Under the pieces are notes generated by a model. It did no database searches. It saw only the letters and a list, made by a program, of their open reading frames with translations, and was not told where the DNA came from. Shown here in pieces: positions 12,975 to 26,100 of a stretch of 64,000 nt of DNA (the stretch's first letter is position 1; every line of letters starts with the position of its first letter). The DNA comes from Blepharisma japonicum (Eukaryota; Ciliophora; Heterotrichea; Heterotrichida; Blepharismidae): assembly GCA_949751835.1 (NCBI GenBank), contig CATKHK010000040.1:310001-374000 (forward strand), written 5' to 3'. Both the position numbers and the translations under genes were made by a program.

Positions 12975-15900
12975 TTAATACACCTGCCCAGCATTCATAG
13001 GCAAAATTGTAGGTAAAATTGCAAATTTTTTCAATTGTTTGATCTGGCCGTTCAAATATGGTAAATAATACAAAAAATATAATACACAAAGAGAAGCTGA
13101 ATAAATTACTGTCACATCTATAATGATATTCAATTGATTATTTATAATTTCTTTAGAATCATCATCAACAAGGTTAAATTCAAGTCCAATTTCATTTTGG
13201 ATTACTGTGACCTGCTTTAAAAAATTAGCAGTGACATCACCAGGTTGAATGGTAGTCCTGGCGGCCAAGTTTTCTAGATCTCAAGTAATAGTATTAATTG
13301 ACGATTCAGTGCCATAATGAAGTAGTTGCAGGCTCGAGTTACATTTTTCAAATAGCTTGCCCTTCAGTTCTTGAGACATTAAGCTTGAAAATTTATTTTG
13401 TCGGATTTCTTTATTTAATATATTTAATTTGTCCAATGTTTTATTTAGCATGGTATGAGAGTTAGCAAAATCATAGTTAGATGGGTAATTCGAAATGAAA
13501 TAGGGCTGATAAACATCTCTTGAGAAAATGCTTAATCTTGATAGTAATGATCTTCTTGAATTAAAATTGCTTAATAGTTTTGGCCTATTTATCATTGACT
13601 TCTCACAGCTTGGGTATAAAAATCAACCGATTAAAAAATAATAGGATGCTGCTATTGTAAAAAATATCAGTATTCTTCAAGAGTATTTTATGTACAAAAA
13701 CGTTTTAACTTTCCGATTTTTATTCAAATATTTTTCTCTTTCCATTTTCGTATCAAAATTATAATTAATTCCGTGGATAATCATTAACCTTTCAATTGAG
13801 GAAAATTTAAGTTTAGATAATGAGAGTTGAGCATTATTTAGCAAAAAATTTCAAAATTCGTCATGTTTTATTGATACAAGTATTATAAACCCAAGAATAA
13901 TAAATTCAAGAAATATAAGCGCACAAAATCCAATAATCAATAATGCATTTATAATAGACCCATTACTTTTTACTCTAACTATTTCGCATTTTTTTATTCC
14001 TGCCATAGCAATGTCTGTATACTCATAAGCAAAATCTATTCCATTCATGACTAAAAATTTTGAATGATCCTTATAGTTTTCTTTATTATTAATGGTTGCT
14101 ATCAGGCCTTTTCCCTATATATAATTTACATGAAAAATGAACTGTTCTATTGTGTTATACAAGTTTGCATATGAAATTTGTGGAGGCATTTTTTCAAAAG
14201 ACCACAGAGGAACTAAAGATTTATGAAGTATGTCAGCTGAAGAGCAGTAACTCCATTTTGAAAAATCCCCTAAAATATGATTTTCTATATTTTCCAACTC
14301 AGCAATATGATTTTCGTATAAATATATTTGATTTACTAATAAAGGCTCCGAGACGTTCATAAAAATCATTCGATCTAGATTTCTTGTCATATCAGATGCA
14401 GACCCAAGATTATATAATAAATCTCCCATCAATTTAAATGAGCTCATTGATGTAGAATAAGACACGTCACTTACCATGTATCCTAATATCGCGGATACTG
14501 TCACTATAACTGATAAAATGGCAATAAAAAGCACCCATTGTAGCACCTTTATTCTAATTCTTGATTCTGTGAGTAATTTTTTGGCGTAATCTATATAAAA
14601 AATACTTGATTTTGTGGACAATGCTCTTGCACGCTCAAATGACATTGATTTTTCTTCATGGAATTTGTCGTCTTTAGATAATCCTTTAATAAATGAGTTA
14701 TCAATTGATCTGATGGAAGAAGAATAATTTGTTTGCTCCAGTTTTCTTTCATGATGATTGCTTAAATCTGTGGTATTTTCACATGTCACTTCTCTTATTT
14801 CAGAGTGGTCAGTTTGGTTTTCAGTGCTATGTTTTATGTCATTTTCATTTGGGATTATTATTAAAAAATTAATTGTTTTGTCTGATATTGATAAGGTTTT
14901 TCTGGTTATAGTGACTTCTGAGTTTACAAAAAGTTCATTTTCTTGGAGATTTTCAAAATTTAAATTTGGCAATAGATCAGATAATTTTTTGTTATTTAGG
15001 CTTTTTTCTTCTGATTTTAGGTAATAAGGGAAATGCTCAGAATGGCATGCAATAAACCCTTCATCTGTAATAATCGCAGCTTGCTTATTAGTAATCGTTT
15101 TATTAAATGAAATCAAAAAATAGAGGCAGTTGTGAAAAGCAGTCAATTTTATCAATATATTGCACTCTATTAAAAATCCCAGCTGGTCTTTCAGATATAA
15201 ATTTTCGTGACCTTGGACATCAATTGTGTCACAATTTTTCACAAATTTCCTCATAAGCTTATCATGAATAGCATCATAAGGTTGTGGTATAAAATTCATC
15301 AAAAATGTCTCATAAGAACCTGAACCAGAAATTTTTAAAATTTTGGTAGTTTTTTCATTCAAATATAAAATTTTTCCAAATGAATGGGCTGAGCAAGCTA
15401 AAAGCATAATTGCAGTATTTTTGCCATACTCTTCTAAAGACTTCTCCGATTTCTTGTCATATATGTTTAGCCCAGATTTTCTCCTTAAAATTAAATCAGA
15501 TTCTTCTTTATTATTGAGTATATTTTCAAGATAAGTTGAATATATATCATAAGATTCTGGGTTTTTATATTTATTTACCAAATTTTTGTAGCCATTTTGG
15601 ATTGCTTTGACTAAGTTAGAAGTCTGCTTAACGAAATTTATAATTTTATCAATCCTTGGCGATAATGAATAAAATTCTGATTGGAGTTCAACTATCATGT
15701 GACACAAATTTTCGTCTTGATTTTTGATTCTATTAAATTCTTTTAAATATTCTAAATAATTTGTGTCAGGAAATATCTTGCATTTTCTCATAATGAGTCA
15801 GCAAAAAATTCTCCATTCTTGAACTTCTCCTTCAAATGAGGATTTAAACTGCTTTATTTTAGCAAGTTTAATTCTTGCTAATCTTTCATCTTTTACTACA

Positions 15901-17132
15901 AAAACACAAAAATTGAATTCTCATATTACAAAAAGCTTATCTTTTTCAAAAATACTTAATTTTGCAAAATTTTTAAAAAGATCTAAAACTTCAGATTTTT
16001 CAACAAGATTTTCATTTGTAAGTAAATGTCGATATTTTCTTTCAAATTCAAACTGATTTCTAGGCTTGGATATCATATTTGGAAGATTCTTGGTATAATT
16101 CCGAACTAAGCGAATAACTATGATTAAAACTAAGGGTTGTACAAAAATATTAAAAAGAATAATGACAACTGGATTATCCATTATTTGCCCAAATAAAAAA
16201 ATTATTGTGCTTGTCATGACTGAAGCTATTTTTCAATTTGCAATTGAGTTTTGAATAGAGTTATAGTAGCTCAAACTCATTATTCCCCTTAAACAAAGAT
16301 AAAAAGAATATAAAGATACAATAACTTGGTGAATATATATATTATAGCCAGCAAAAATAATATAAGAAATGCACATAAAAACATAAAAAATTCTTCTATG
16401 CAAGTCAAGATTAACGCTAGATCTTGCTTTTATGTTGTATTTTTGATGAGAGTGTTTGACGTCACAACAAAAACTTTCACAAGATAAATTTATAAACACT
16501 AAGGAAAATAAAAATGCAATTCCAAATATAAAGCCAGCTGGACCATAATTTAACTCACTTGCATTTGTAGACCCACTATACTCTGTAATATCTTTAGTAT
16601 TTACAATTGAGTATTTAATAACTAGTAAAAAAATCATTGTACTTGGGATAAAGCAAACCGTTGTTAGCAGCAAAGCAATTTTTCTGGTTACGACTGTAAA
16701 ACGTGCTGATATTTCTTTATCAGCATAAATAGATATTCCAAAAATTGCAAAAGTGACATAGCAAATTCCAATCAATGAAAGTGTTCCATAAAAGCAAAAA
16801 TTCATACTATGGGCTTCGGCACATATTTCGTCATAACTTATAAATCCTATATATAACCAAAAAGTCATATAAGATTCTCAATCAGTTACATTCATTTTTG
16901 GATGCCAGGTAAGTGACGTCAATTGTAATACTATTATAATGCTGAGGGAAATTTCATAAATGACTTGAACTTGAAATTTTGTTTTCCTGCTATATTTCAT
17001 CTTAAAAAGGTGCCCAAAAAAGCCAAAAAAATAGCTTTTAAATTTGTTGGAAAATAATGTCTGGGATAAAAATCGATCATTATCTTTGTTTGCTTTATGG
17101 TTTGAGTTCATTTCTTCCTGGACGGTAAGCAT
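12975..17132 (-). CDS. Gene D: multi-pass TmcB/PAS-type membrane sensor (about 1375 aa)
   Basis: ATG at 17132 (MLTVQEEMNSNHK), TAA at 12975 (...NAGQVY). This is the most open copy: 14115-15791 reads 558 residues without a TGA. It shows the conserved block EVQEWRIFCW, IDKIINFVKQTS, a shortened SYDIYSTYLENILNNKEES, and the PAS-like MLLACSAHSFGKILYLNEKT with IPQPYDAIHDKL. The linker is long and Ser/Glu/His-rich. It lacks the intron used by B, C, E and F at LFFV|ILSG but has the downstream intron of E and F (14115-14129) and the upstream element of B and C (14591-14605), so it is intermediate between the B/C and E/F groups. The C-terminus is a few residues longer than its sisters. Function is inferred as for B. 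Confidence 0.87.
14115..14129 (-). other. 15-nt intron in gene D (site c, phase 0)
   Basis: On the minus strand GTAAATTATATATAG, with A at position 10. It ends the running frame with TAG. Splicing joins QFIFH to GKGLIATINN, aligned with the GK start of the next exon in E and F. Confidence 0.93.
14591..14605 (-). other. Possible 15-nt in-frame intron in gene D (site a, phase 1)
   Basis: On the minus strand GTATTTTTTATATAG, with A at position 10. There is no stop, so unspliced translation gives SSIFYIDYAKKLL. Spliced it gives SNYAKKLL, which matches SNHAKKLL of gene F. It differs from the gene C element at only two bases. Confidence 0.55.
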
Positions 17133-18175
17133 TTTTTATATTTAATTATTTATAAGTAGGGCAATAGATAAAAAAAATAAAGTTAGCTCAATAGAAATAA
17201 TTAGATTTCATGTATTAATTGTCCTGAAAATAAAATACTAATAAATAAAATGATTGTAATAATTCAAATAAAATTTATATTCTAATATTTTAATTTATTT
17301 GTTGCTGTATGCAGATTACAATTATCTATTGATGATTTATAACAAGCATGGCTTAAAGATGTCATAGAATATTCGAAAAAGTAATTTAAAGCAAAAGAAA
17401 GGGTTTTGGAATCATGTTGTCTTTTTATAACCAATTATTTAAATATATCAATTGAACACTTTTTTATAAGCTAAATAAGATTATTTATTTGTACCAAAGT
17501 GTTGCTGAATTTTTGACTTCAGTTTATTATATTTTCTTTCAAATGGCTAATAATTTTATAAGCCCAACACTTGAATTTATTCCTAAAGGCTTTGTATTGT
17601 TTTTTCTTAAATCTGGGTTTAAGTCAATTATTAAATACGTTTGAACATTTTTAATTAAAATCGCTATTAAGCATTTTTAATAAATAATTGGTAAAATTGA
17701 AGCCTTGTTTCAAATAAATGGTTTGATTTATACTTGCTAATCTATGTATATTTTATGAGAATTCATCTCTGCATTTGCGAATTAGTCATGTTTCTGAAAA
17801 CTCTTTTAAATTTAGAAATTTGTTGAATTTCTCAAATATTAGAAAGGAGAAAATTATAAGGGTTCAAAAATTAATAGAACTAGGAACTGGAGAGACATCT
17901 ATAAAAGATTATAAGAAACAAAATCCACTTTTTGAGTTATTTAAAATAAATGATCTAGTTCAAATTATTATAATTTCTCCAATGAAATAGTTATTAAAAT
18001 AAACTATATTATAATGAGCAGAGTCTTTTTAGGTAAATTTAAAAATAGCATTTATTGAATGGGCTATCCATAGATGATATTTTAAAAATCCTTTTTACCT
18101 AAAATTTTACTATTTTAATTTCTTCTCACTAAACATTTAATTATCCTCAGCAAATTTAATTCTAATAATAGCGCT
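17133..18175. other. Gene-free spacer between E and D
   Basis: About 1 kb of AT-rich DNA with the gene D promoter at its left end. A 71-codon plus-strand ORF at 17775-17990 (no TGA, Lys/Ile/Asn-rich) has no recognisable motif and is probably chance or a relic. Confidence 0.4.
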
Positions 18176-21100
18176 TTATTCAGCTTCGATCACTAATATG
18201 GTTGGAAGTACTAAAAGTCTATTAAGCTGCTTCACCTTATAATTGAAATAAGGCAAATAATAGACAAAAAACAGCACACAAACTGCTATAGAGTAAATTA
18301 TTGTAATATTTATCATAGCATTCAATTGATTGCTAATAATATTTTTTGAATCACGATCAGCCAGTGAAAATTCATATAAAATTTCATTATTAACCGCATT
18401 AATCCTTGCAATATAAGGATAATACTCAGCTGCACTTACCGACGTTTTATAAGAAATGCTATAGATTTCATCTGTAATTCCAAAAGCTGAAGCAGCACTT
18501 CCGTACTTTAACAGCTCATTTGACGAATTTGAATTCTTATAAATTCTATCCAATAGTTCCTCAGACATTAAAATGGAAAAATTTTCATCTTTTAGCTCTT
18601 TTATCCTCAGTTTTAAAAGTTCATAGGTTTTATTTAGCATCACTTTTGGATTAGGAAAATCATATGAATTTTGGAAGTTAGAAACCATATACGGACTCAT
18701 GCATTCCCTTGCGAAAATGCTGAGTCTAAAAATTAATGCTCTTTTTGCGTTAAAATTGTTTAAAAGTTTTGGACGTTTTATCATCATGGTTTCGCAGCTT
18801 GGGTACATGTGAAAATATATTAAAAAATAATAAGAAATCGCAATAGCAAAAAATATGAGAATTCTCCACATGAATTTCATATATAAATTTGATTTAACTT
18901 TGCGGACAAAGCGGTTATTTTTAATGGATTCTGAAGGTGCTTCAATGATATACTCAATCCCATGGACTACCATCAATCTGTCAAGTGAGGCAGACTTAAG
19001 CCTTGCCATTGAGATTTGGGCCTTATTTAGCATAAAATTCCAAAAATCGTCATATGTTCGAGACACGAGTGCTGCAAAGCCACAAATTACTAGGATAAGG
19101 AGCACAAGTACAATAATTCCTACAATGATAAGTGCATTGATACTTGAACCTGTCAGCAATACTCTGTTTATTTCACAGTTAATTATTTCATTGGCTGTTT
19201 TATTAGAATAATCAAAAGCATTCGCAATTCCATTCATAAATAAAAACTTCGAATTTGCAGAATAATTTTTTTTCAAAGCCATTTCAGTGGTCATTTGCTT
19301 TCCCTAAATAATGATTACACTTGATATGAATTTACTGACTGTATTATATAGGTTACTATAATCAATCTTCGGCCTCTCTTTCTCAAAATTCCATAATGGT
19401 ATAATAGGTCGTGATATTACTTCAGAGCTATCACAGAAGCTCCATTGTTCAAAATCACCTAAAAGATTCCCTCGGATTACATCTAAATCTTCTAAAAGGC
19501 TAAGAAAGGCCTTCGTGTTGCTATCCTTCTGAGCCTGCGTAGAATTGCTTTTAATTTGTTTTTCTAAAGTCCTGATAGAATCTGTTACAGCTTCTAAGTT
19601 ATATAGAAGCTCGCCAAGATCTCCTAAGGAACTCATTTTTGAAGTATGAGAAACATCTGCTATTATGTAATTTAAAATCCCAACCATTGTAATAATCACT
19701 GATAATATCTAAATATCTTTTACCACAGCAAATAAAACCCATTGGAGAACCCTTACTTTTTGCTTTGATTTTAATAACTTTTGCTTTGAGTGATTTGAAT
19801 AAATGCTTTTGCTGCTTTTTGAAGTAGAAGGTCTTGAGGTGTTTTCTATTTGAATTTCTCCAACTTCTTTGCTGTTAATTAAAAAATCAATTTCTTTAGA
19901 CGAATATTCAATAATTTCATTAAATTTGTTTTTTAATAAGGCTTTTTCGGTCATTTCTTTTCTATAAGCACTCCCAAGGAATTCTGCTTGGTCCTCATTA
20001 TTTCCAATCTCCCACTCATGAATTTCATTATCATTATGAATCATGAGTAAGCAATAAAATGATAACGATTTTATCCCTTTTTTTATCCGCACAAATGCAA
20101 GAGGTCTTTCGTTGATTTTGATGATTTGTGGCTTGTAATCTTGCATTTTTATAATATCAAGGGGAGGAATAATATCGGAAAGAAGGGAATTTTTAAGATT
20201 TTTTGTAGGGTTATTTAAGTAATGGCTTCATAGTTCTGAGTGATTTATTATTATGTTTTCTTCAGAAATTATAGCAACTTGTCTATGAGTTGTGGACCGA
20301 GGCTTAAATGATGCTAAAAAATAAGGAGAACTGTGAAATACAGTCAATTTAATTATGACATTGCACTCTATTAAAAAGCCATCATTCGTTACAAAGCATT
20401 GTGTTTTATGAGAAGCAATGTCTACATTTTTGCATTCCTCTAAAAGATTTTTCATTAATTTCTCATGCAAACTAGCATATGGTAAAGGGATGAAATTTGC
20501 TAGAGAAATCCCACTCGCATTTGCTATGGAAATTTTTAAAATTTGTGAAGCATTTTCATTAATATAGACAATTGTTCCAAAGGCTTCATCTGAGCATGAA
20601 ATAAGCAAAATCCCAACATCTTTTCCATAATTTTCTAAGTTTTGATAGTCGTTTCTGACATTATTAATGTTCAATACATTTCTTTTTCTGTGTATCAAAT
20701 TAGCTTCATCTGCATTATTTACTATGTTTTCCAGAAAACTCGCATAATTATCATAGCATTCAGCGTTTTTATGTATTTCAATTAGCCTTTTATACCCATC
20801 AATAACTTCATCAATATTTTTTCCTGCCTCGTCAACTAAATTCATCAATATTGTAATTCTTGGCTTTCTCAAGCTAAATTCGCTATATAATTTTATCAGT
20901 GTATCACAAATCCCTTCATCCTTAAACTTTACTTTGCTGAATTTTTGTAAAAATTGCAAAAAGCTTATATCTGGAAAATTCTTGCATTTTCCGCTTGTAA
21001 AATATTTAATTATTTTTCATTCTTGAATGTCACCTTCTAGTGAAAAATTTGCTTTAGAAATTTTTGAAAATTTTATTCTTGCCAATCTTTCATCTTTGAG

Positions 21101-22312
21101 TATTGAAATAACAGCATTAAATTCTCATATAACAAAAATTTTATCTTTCTTAAATCCTGGCATATTTCAATAACTCTTATACAAAGCTAAAATTCCTATA
21201 TCATTTTCTTTATTCTCTCCAGTTAGAGCATGTCTGAATTTTCTTTCAAAGTCGAATTGATCATTTGGAATTTCACTATTTTCTTTCAGTTTTTTATATC
21301 TGTGAAATACAAATTTTACAATTAAATAAGCAGCGATCGGCTGTAAAATTATACTAAAAATCATTATAATCTTTGAATTATCCATGATTTCACCAAAAAT
21401 AAAAATTAGTAATGTCAATGAGATTGCAGTAATTTTGCATATTTCAATACTATTTTCTATACTATTGAAATATTGCAAACTTCAAATATTTTTAATAATC
21501 AGATATAAAGATATGACCAATCCTAATATTTGCAGTATTAGAATATTTTCTTTTCCGCATAAGACATAAAGAATACACATAAATAGAAAAAATGCTCTGT
21601 TTTGTAAGCTAACTTGTGAAGAAGACCTTGCTTTTATGTTTTTCTTATGATGTGTATGCCGCATATCACACGAGAAAACTTCAAAAGAAAAATTGAGAAA
21701 AAGCAATATCAAAATAGAGAATAAGGGGAATAAAATCCCAAAGTAACTATAGTTTAAATCGCTTCCTTTGATATTTCCATTATATTCTTCTGTAGAAGAT
21801 GATCCAGTAATTGAATACTTAAAAATATTCAGTATTATCATAAAGCTTGGAACCATCCCAATTGTTGTGAAAAATAGTGAAACTTTTCTTGGAAAAAGGG
21901 TAATTAGTTCAGGTGGATTTTTATTTATTGACACATAATATCCAAAAACAGCTGAAAAAACGACCTCAGATCATATTAATGAGACAGTTCCATAGAAGCA
22001 AAAATTCATTATTCCGAGCTCTGCACAAATAGAGTCATAGCTTAGGTAGCCAAAAATTTCCCAAAAAGGTTTGTAGCTTGATCATTCAGAGATGTGTAAA
22101 TTTGGGTATCAACTTAAGGAAATTACTTGTAAAGCTAAAATGTTATTCATCACAATTTCATATATCAGTTGCCTTTTGCGTGGAGATGTATGGCTGTATT
22201 GGACTTCAAACAGCTGAGCTGAAATACTATATAAAATGATTTTCAGCTTAAAAAGTTTCGATTTTGGGGGAAATTTAAAAGCTGTATTTTCTTTTTCTCA
22301 GGCTGTAGACAT
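18176..22312 (-). CDS. Gene E: multi-pass TmcB/PAS-type membrane sensor (1368 aa, 2 introns)
   Basis: ATG at 22312 (MSTAWEKENTAFKF, with TGA as Trp at codon 5), TAA at 18176 (...LVIEAE). Introns are 19709-19723 and 19304-19318. The TmcB-like region contains AECYDNYASFLENIVNNADEA; the PAS-like domain reads LLISCSDEAFGTIVYINENA and FIPLPYASLHEKL. The linker before the C-terminal helix is Ser-rich (RPSTSKSSKSIYSNHSKQKLL) and could be phosphorylated. The C-terminal half has the paired helices and the FAREC/PYMVSNF extracytosolic block shared with F. E and F form one subgroup, with the same two introns and the same SFKPRSTTHR/QVAIISEENIIIN segment after PAS. Confidence 0.87.
19304..19318 (-). other. 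15-nt intron in gene E (site c, phase 0)
   Basis: On the minus strand GTAATCATTATTTAG, with A at position 10 and TAG in frame. Splicing joins KFISS to GKQMTTEMA. Confidence 0.93.
19709..19723 (-). other. 15-nt intron in gene E (site b, phase 0)
   Basis: On the minus strand GTAAAAGATATTTAG, with A at position 10 and TAG in frame. Splicing joins QWVLFAV to ILSVIITMVG. Confidence 0.93.
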
Positions 22313-23109
22313 AAATAATACTTTCAATTATAAGAATTCAAATTAACTAAAAATAAAAGCCTTAATGATAACAAATTTGAAACTTTTAAGCATTATTTAA
22401 TATAATTTTATATAATTTTATATAAAAAACATATTCACGCAAATTTGGGATTAAATTTAATAAAAGCACAGAGTCGTAATGGCAATATGAAATAAATAAT
22501 TTATGATAGAGCAGCCATTTTCTGACGACCTATAAGAATAAAATAGATTTTTACCGATATTCGTTAAGTAAACTTTTTTTAGTATTATTTTAAATTTATA
22601 AGCAGGATTTTTAAACAGACATGTGTTTAAAATCATTTAAAAAGAGACTATTTAAATTTTTATTAATTAAAAATCAAATTTTAACTTATATTTGCTTATG
22701 AATGATAATAGTAAATGAAGTATTGTCCTATTTCAAGTTTTAAACGCTAGAACATAAAGAATTGAATTGATGAGGATATTTATAAATAGTCAAAACCGCT
22801 CATTTACTTTTGCTAAGAAGAAATCTTTTAGATAAATAATTCTTTGTATATAATACTTTAATAAAATAATTATTAATCGTGAAATTCTGTAAATTTTAGA
22901 CAGATTAAATTGTATGCTCTAATAAAAATTTATATAAAAATAAAATCTACCTTTCCCGCAAAAGATTCTATTAATTTAGAGCTGAGAGTCGGTTTAGAAA
23001 TTCTAAATCAAATATATCTTAATTTTTCTAGTTTATAAGCTTTTAATTAAGAATTTGTAATATGAGTGGATTGATAAACCTATTATGATTAAATATGTGT
23101 TTATATTTA
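22313..23109. other. Gene-free spacer between F and E
   Basis: About 800 bases of AT-rich DNA; no reading frame or repeat of note. The gene E promoter should be at its left end. Confidence 0.45.
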
Positions 23110-26100
23110 CTACTCAAGATCCATTATCAATATTGTTGGTAACACTGAAAATCTATCAAATTGCTTCCTTTGATTGTTAAAATACGGTCAATAGTAAAAG
23201 AAAAATAATACAAATACAGCTACTGAGTATATTATAGTAGTATTAACTATCTCATTTAATTGGTCACTTATAATATTTTTTGAGTCCTTATCGGCAAGTT
23301 TAAATTCAGCCAAAATCTCATCTTGGACTGCATTAACCCTCGCAATGTATGGATAATACTCAGGTCCAGTCATTGGGGTTTTAAAGCAAATGACATATAT
23401 TTCTTCAATAATATTAATAACAGAAACATCACTTCCATAATCCAACATCCCAAAAGATGAATTCGTATTTTTATAAATACGGTCTTTCAGCTCTTGAGAC
23501 ATTAAAATAGAAAAATTATCTTCTTTCATTTCCTTGACATTTTGTATTAAATATTCATAAGTTTTATCCAGCATAGTTTTAGCATTTGGAAAATCGTATG
23601 AATTTTTAAAATTATAGCCCATGTAAGGGCTCATGCATTCCCTTCCAAAAATATTTAGTCTTGATATTAGCACTCTTTTTGAGTTAAAATTGTTTAAAAG
23701 CTTAGGTCGTTTTATCATCATATTTTCACAGCGAGGGTACATATAAAAATATATTAAAAAATAATAAGAAGTTGCAATTGTAAAAAATATAAGAATTTTT
23801 CACATAAATTTTATATATAAATGTGATTTTATTCTTCTTATGTTACTACTGCCTTTAATATATTCTGCATTTGTGGTCTCAGAATTATAATCAATTCCAT
23901 GAACAACCATCAATCTATCTATTGAAGATACTTTAAGTTTTGACATAGACACTTGTGCTTTATTTAGCATAAAATTTCAAAATTCATCATATGTTTTTGA
24001 CACTAATACAGCAAATCCTAAAACCACAAAAAATAAAACACCTAAGGCCAATAGTCCTGAAATTATCAGTGCATTTATGTTGGCTCCTGTGGATAAAATT
24101 CTATATATTTCACAGTCTACAATATCATAAGTAGTCCTATTTGTGTAATCAAAAGAGTCTGAGATACCGTTCAAAAATATGTATTTTAAGTTAGATAAAT
24201 AGTCTTTATTCAATTTAATATTACTGATGAATTTTTTTCCCTAAATAAAGATTACTTCAGCAATAAAGCTAGAAATCCCGTTATAAAGATTTTCTTTCTC
24301 AATTGTTGGAATATTTCCATCAAAATTTCACGTTGGGATAATTGGTTTTGAAATAATTTTTGAGCTATCACAAAAGCTCCATTCCTTGAAATGATCCAAA
24401 AGTACATTTTGGATGACTTCTAAATCATTTAAAATACTGAGAAAATAATTTATGTTGATATTTTTTTGAGCTTGTGATGATGTGCTATTTGCTTTTACTT
24501 GTCTATCAATTGTCCTAGACCAATCTGTAATAGTTTCATAATCATAAAGAAGTCTCCCAAGATCTCCTAAAGAGCTCATTTTGGAAGTGTGAGAAACATC
24601 TGAAATTATATAGGAAAGAATTGCCACCATTGTAACAATGACTGAGAAGATCTAATTTTTTCTTACGACAATCAATAGTGCTCATTGAAGCATCCATATT
24701 TTTCTTTTTGATAAAAATAATAATTTCTTTGCATGATTTGAGTTAACATTAATGCTACTTCTTGATGAAGAACGCTTAGACGTGCTTTCTAATTGAATTT
24801 CTATTTTTTTGTCTTCTGATATTGACAGAAATGCATTTTGAGTCAAAGTATCAGTTTCTCTGTCATGCTTCTTTGGCGAAGTATCATAGCCAGATAAAAT
24901 AAAGCTGTTTAAATTTCCCAAACTTTTATAATGAGCCGAATTATTTGTATTTTCCGTATAAAAGTTCTGTAGCTGGTCTTCGTCTTCTCCTAGCTGCCAT
25001 TGGCGAATTTCGTTTTCATTGTGAATTACTATTAAAAAATAAAACGTTACCGATTTTATTATTTTTTTGATACGAACCAGTGCAAGCGGCTGATTGTTGA
25101 CGTTACGAACTACGGGGTCTAAGTCTTGCATTTTTGTAATATAAATTCTTGGAATAATATCAGTAAGAAGGATGTTTCGCAAGTTTTTTGCTGTGCTGCC
25201 TAAATAGTGACCAAAGAATTCTGAACTGTTTATTATGATATTTTCTTCAGAAATTATAGCAACTTGCCGAGTTGTTGATCGAGGTTTAAACGATACCAAA
25301 AAATAAGCCGAGTCATAAAATGCTGTCAAATTTATCATTGTATAGCACTCTATTAAAAACCCATCATTTGCTTGCAAACATAGAGTTCTATGTGAAGGGA
25401 TATCTACCCTCCCTGATTCTTTCAAAAAAGTTTTCATCAATATATCATGCATTCGACCAAAAGGATGTGGAATAAAATTTGCCAAAGGGATTCCTACAGT
25501 ATTTGCTATTGAAGTTTTCAATACCTGTGAAGCCTTATCATTTATATAGCAAATCGTCCCAAAAGTTTCTTCCGAGCAGGAAATAAGCAGCACCCCAACA
25601 TCTTTTCCATAAGTTTCTAGACTTTGGTATTCCCCATGAAAATTATTAAAATTTAAAACATTTTTCTTCCTGTGGATTAAATTGGCTTCATCTATGTTAC
25701 TTACAATATTTTCAAGAAAGCTTGCATAATTATCATAGGATTCTGCACTTTTATACTTTTCGATAAGTTTTTTATAGTCATCAGTAACATTATCAATATT
25801 ATCCCCTGTCTTATACACTAAATTTATCAGTTTTTTAATCCTTGGCTGTCTGGAGCTAAATTCATTACACAACTGTATTAATATATTGCAAATCACTTCA
25901 TCCTTCTTTTTAATTTTGCTAAATTTCAACAAAAACTCCATAAAACTAGTGTCTGAAAACTTGTGGGAGTCTCCGTGCTTAAGCCAAGTAAAAATTTTCC
26001 ATTCTTGGACGTCTCCTTCGATAGAAAATTGTGCCTTTGAAATTTTTGAAAATTTTACCCTTGCAAGCCTTTCATCTTTAAGTATTGAAGTACATACATC

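Noticed and set aside
17775-17990. 71-codon ORF in the E-D spacer
   Set aside because: Lys/Ile/Asn-rich product as expected from AT-rich noise; no motif and no TGA usage to support coding.
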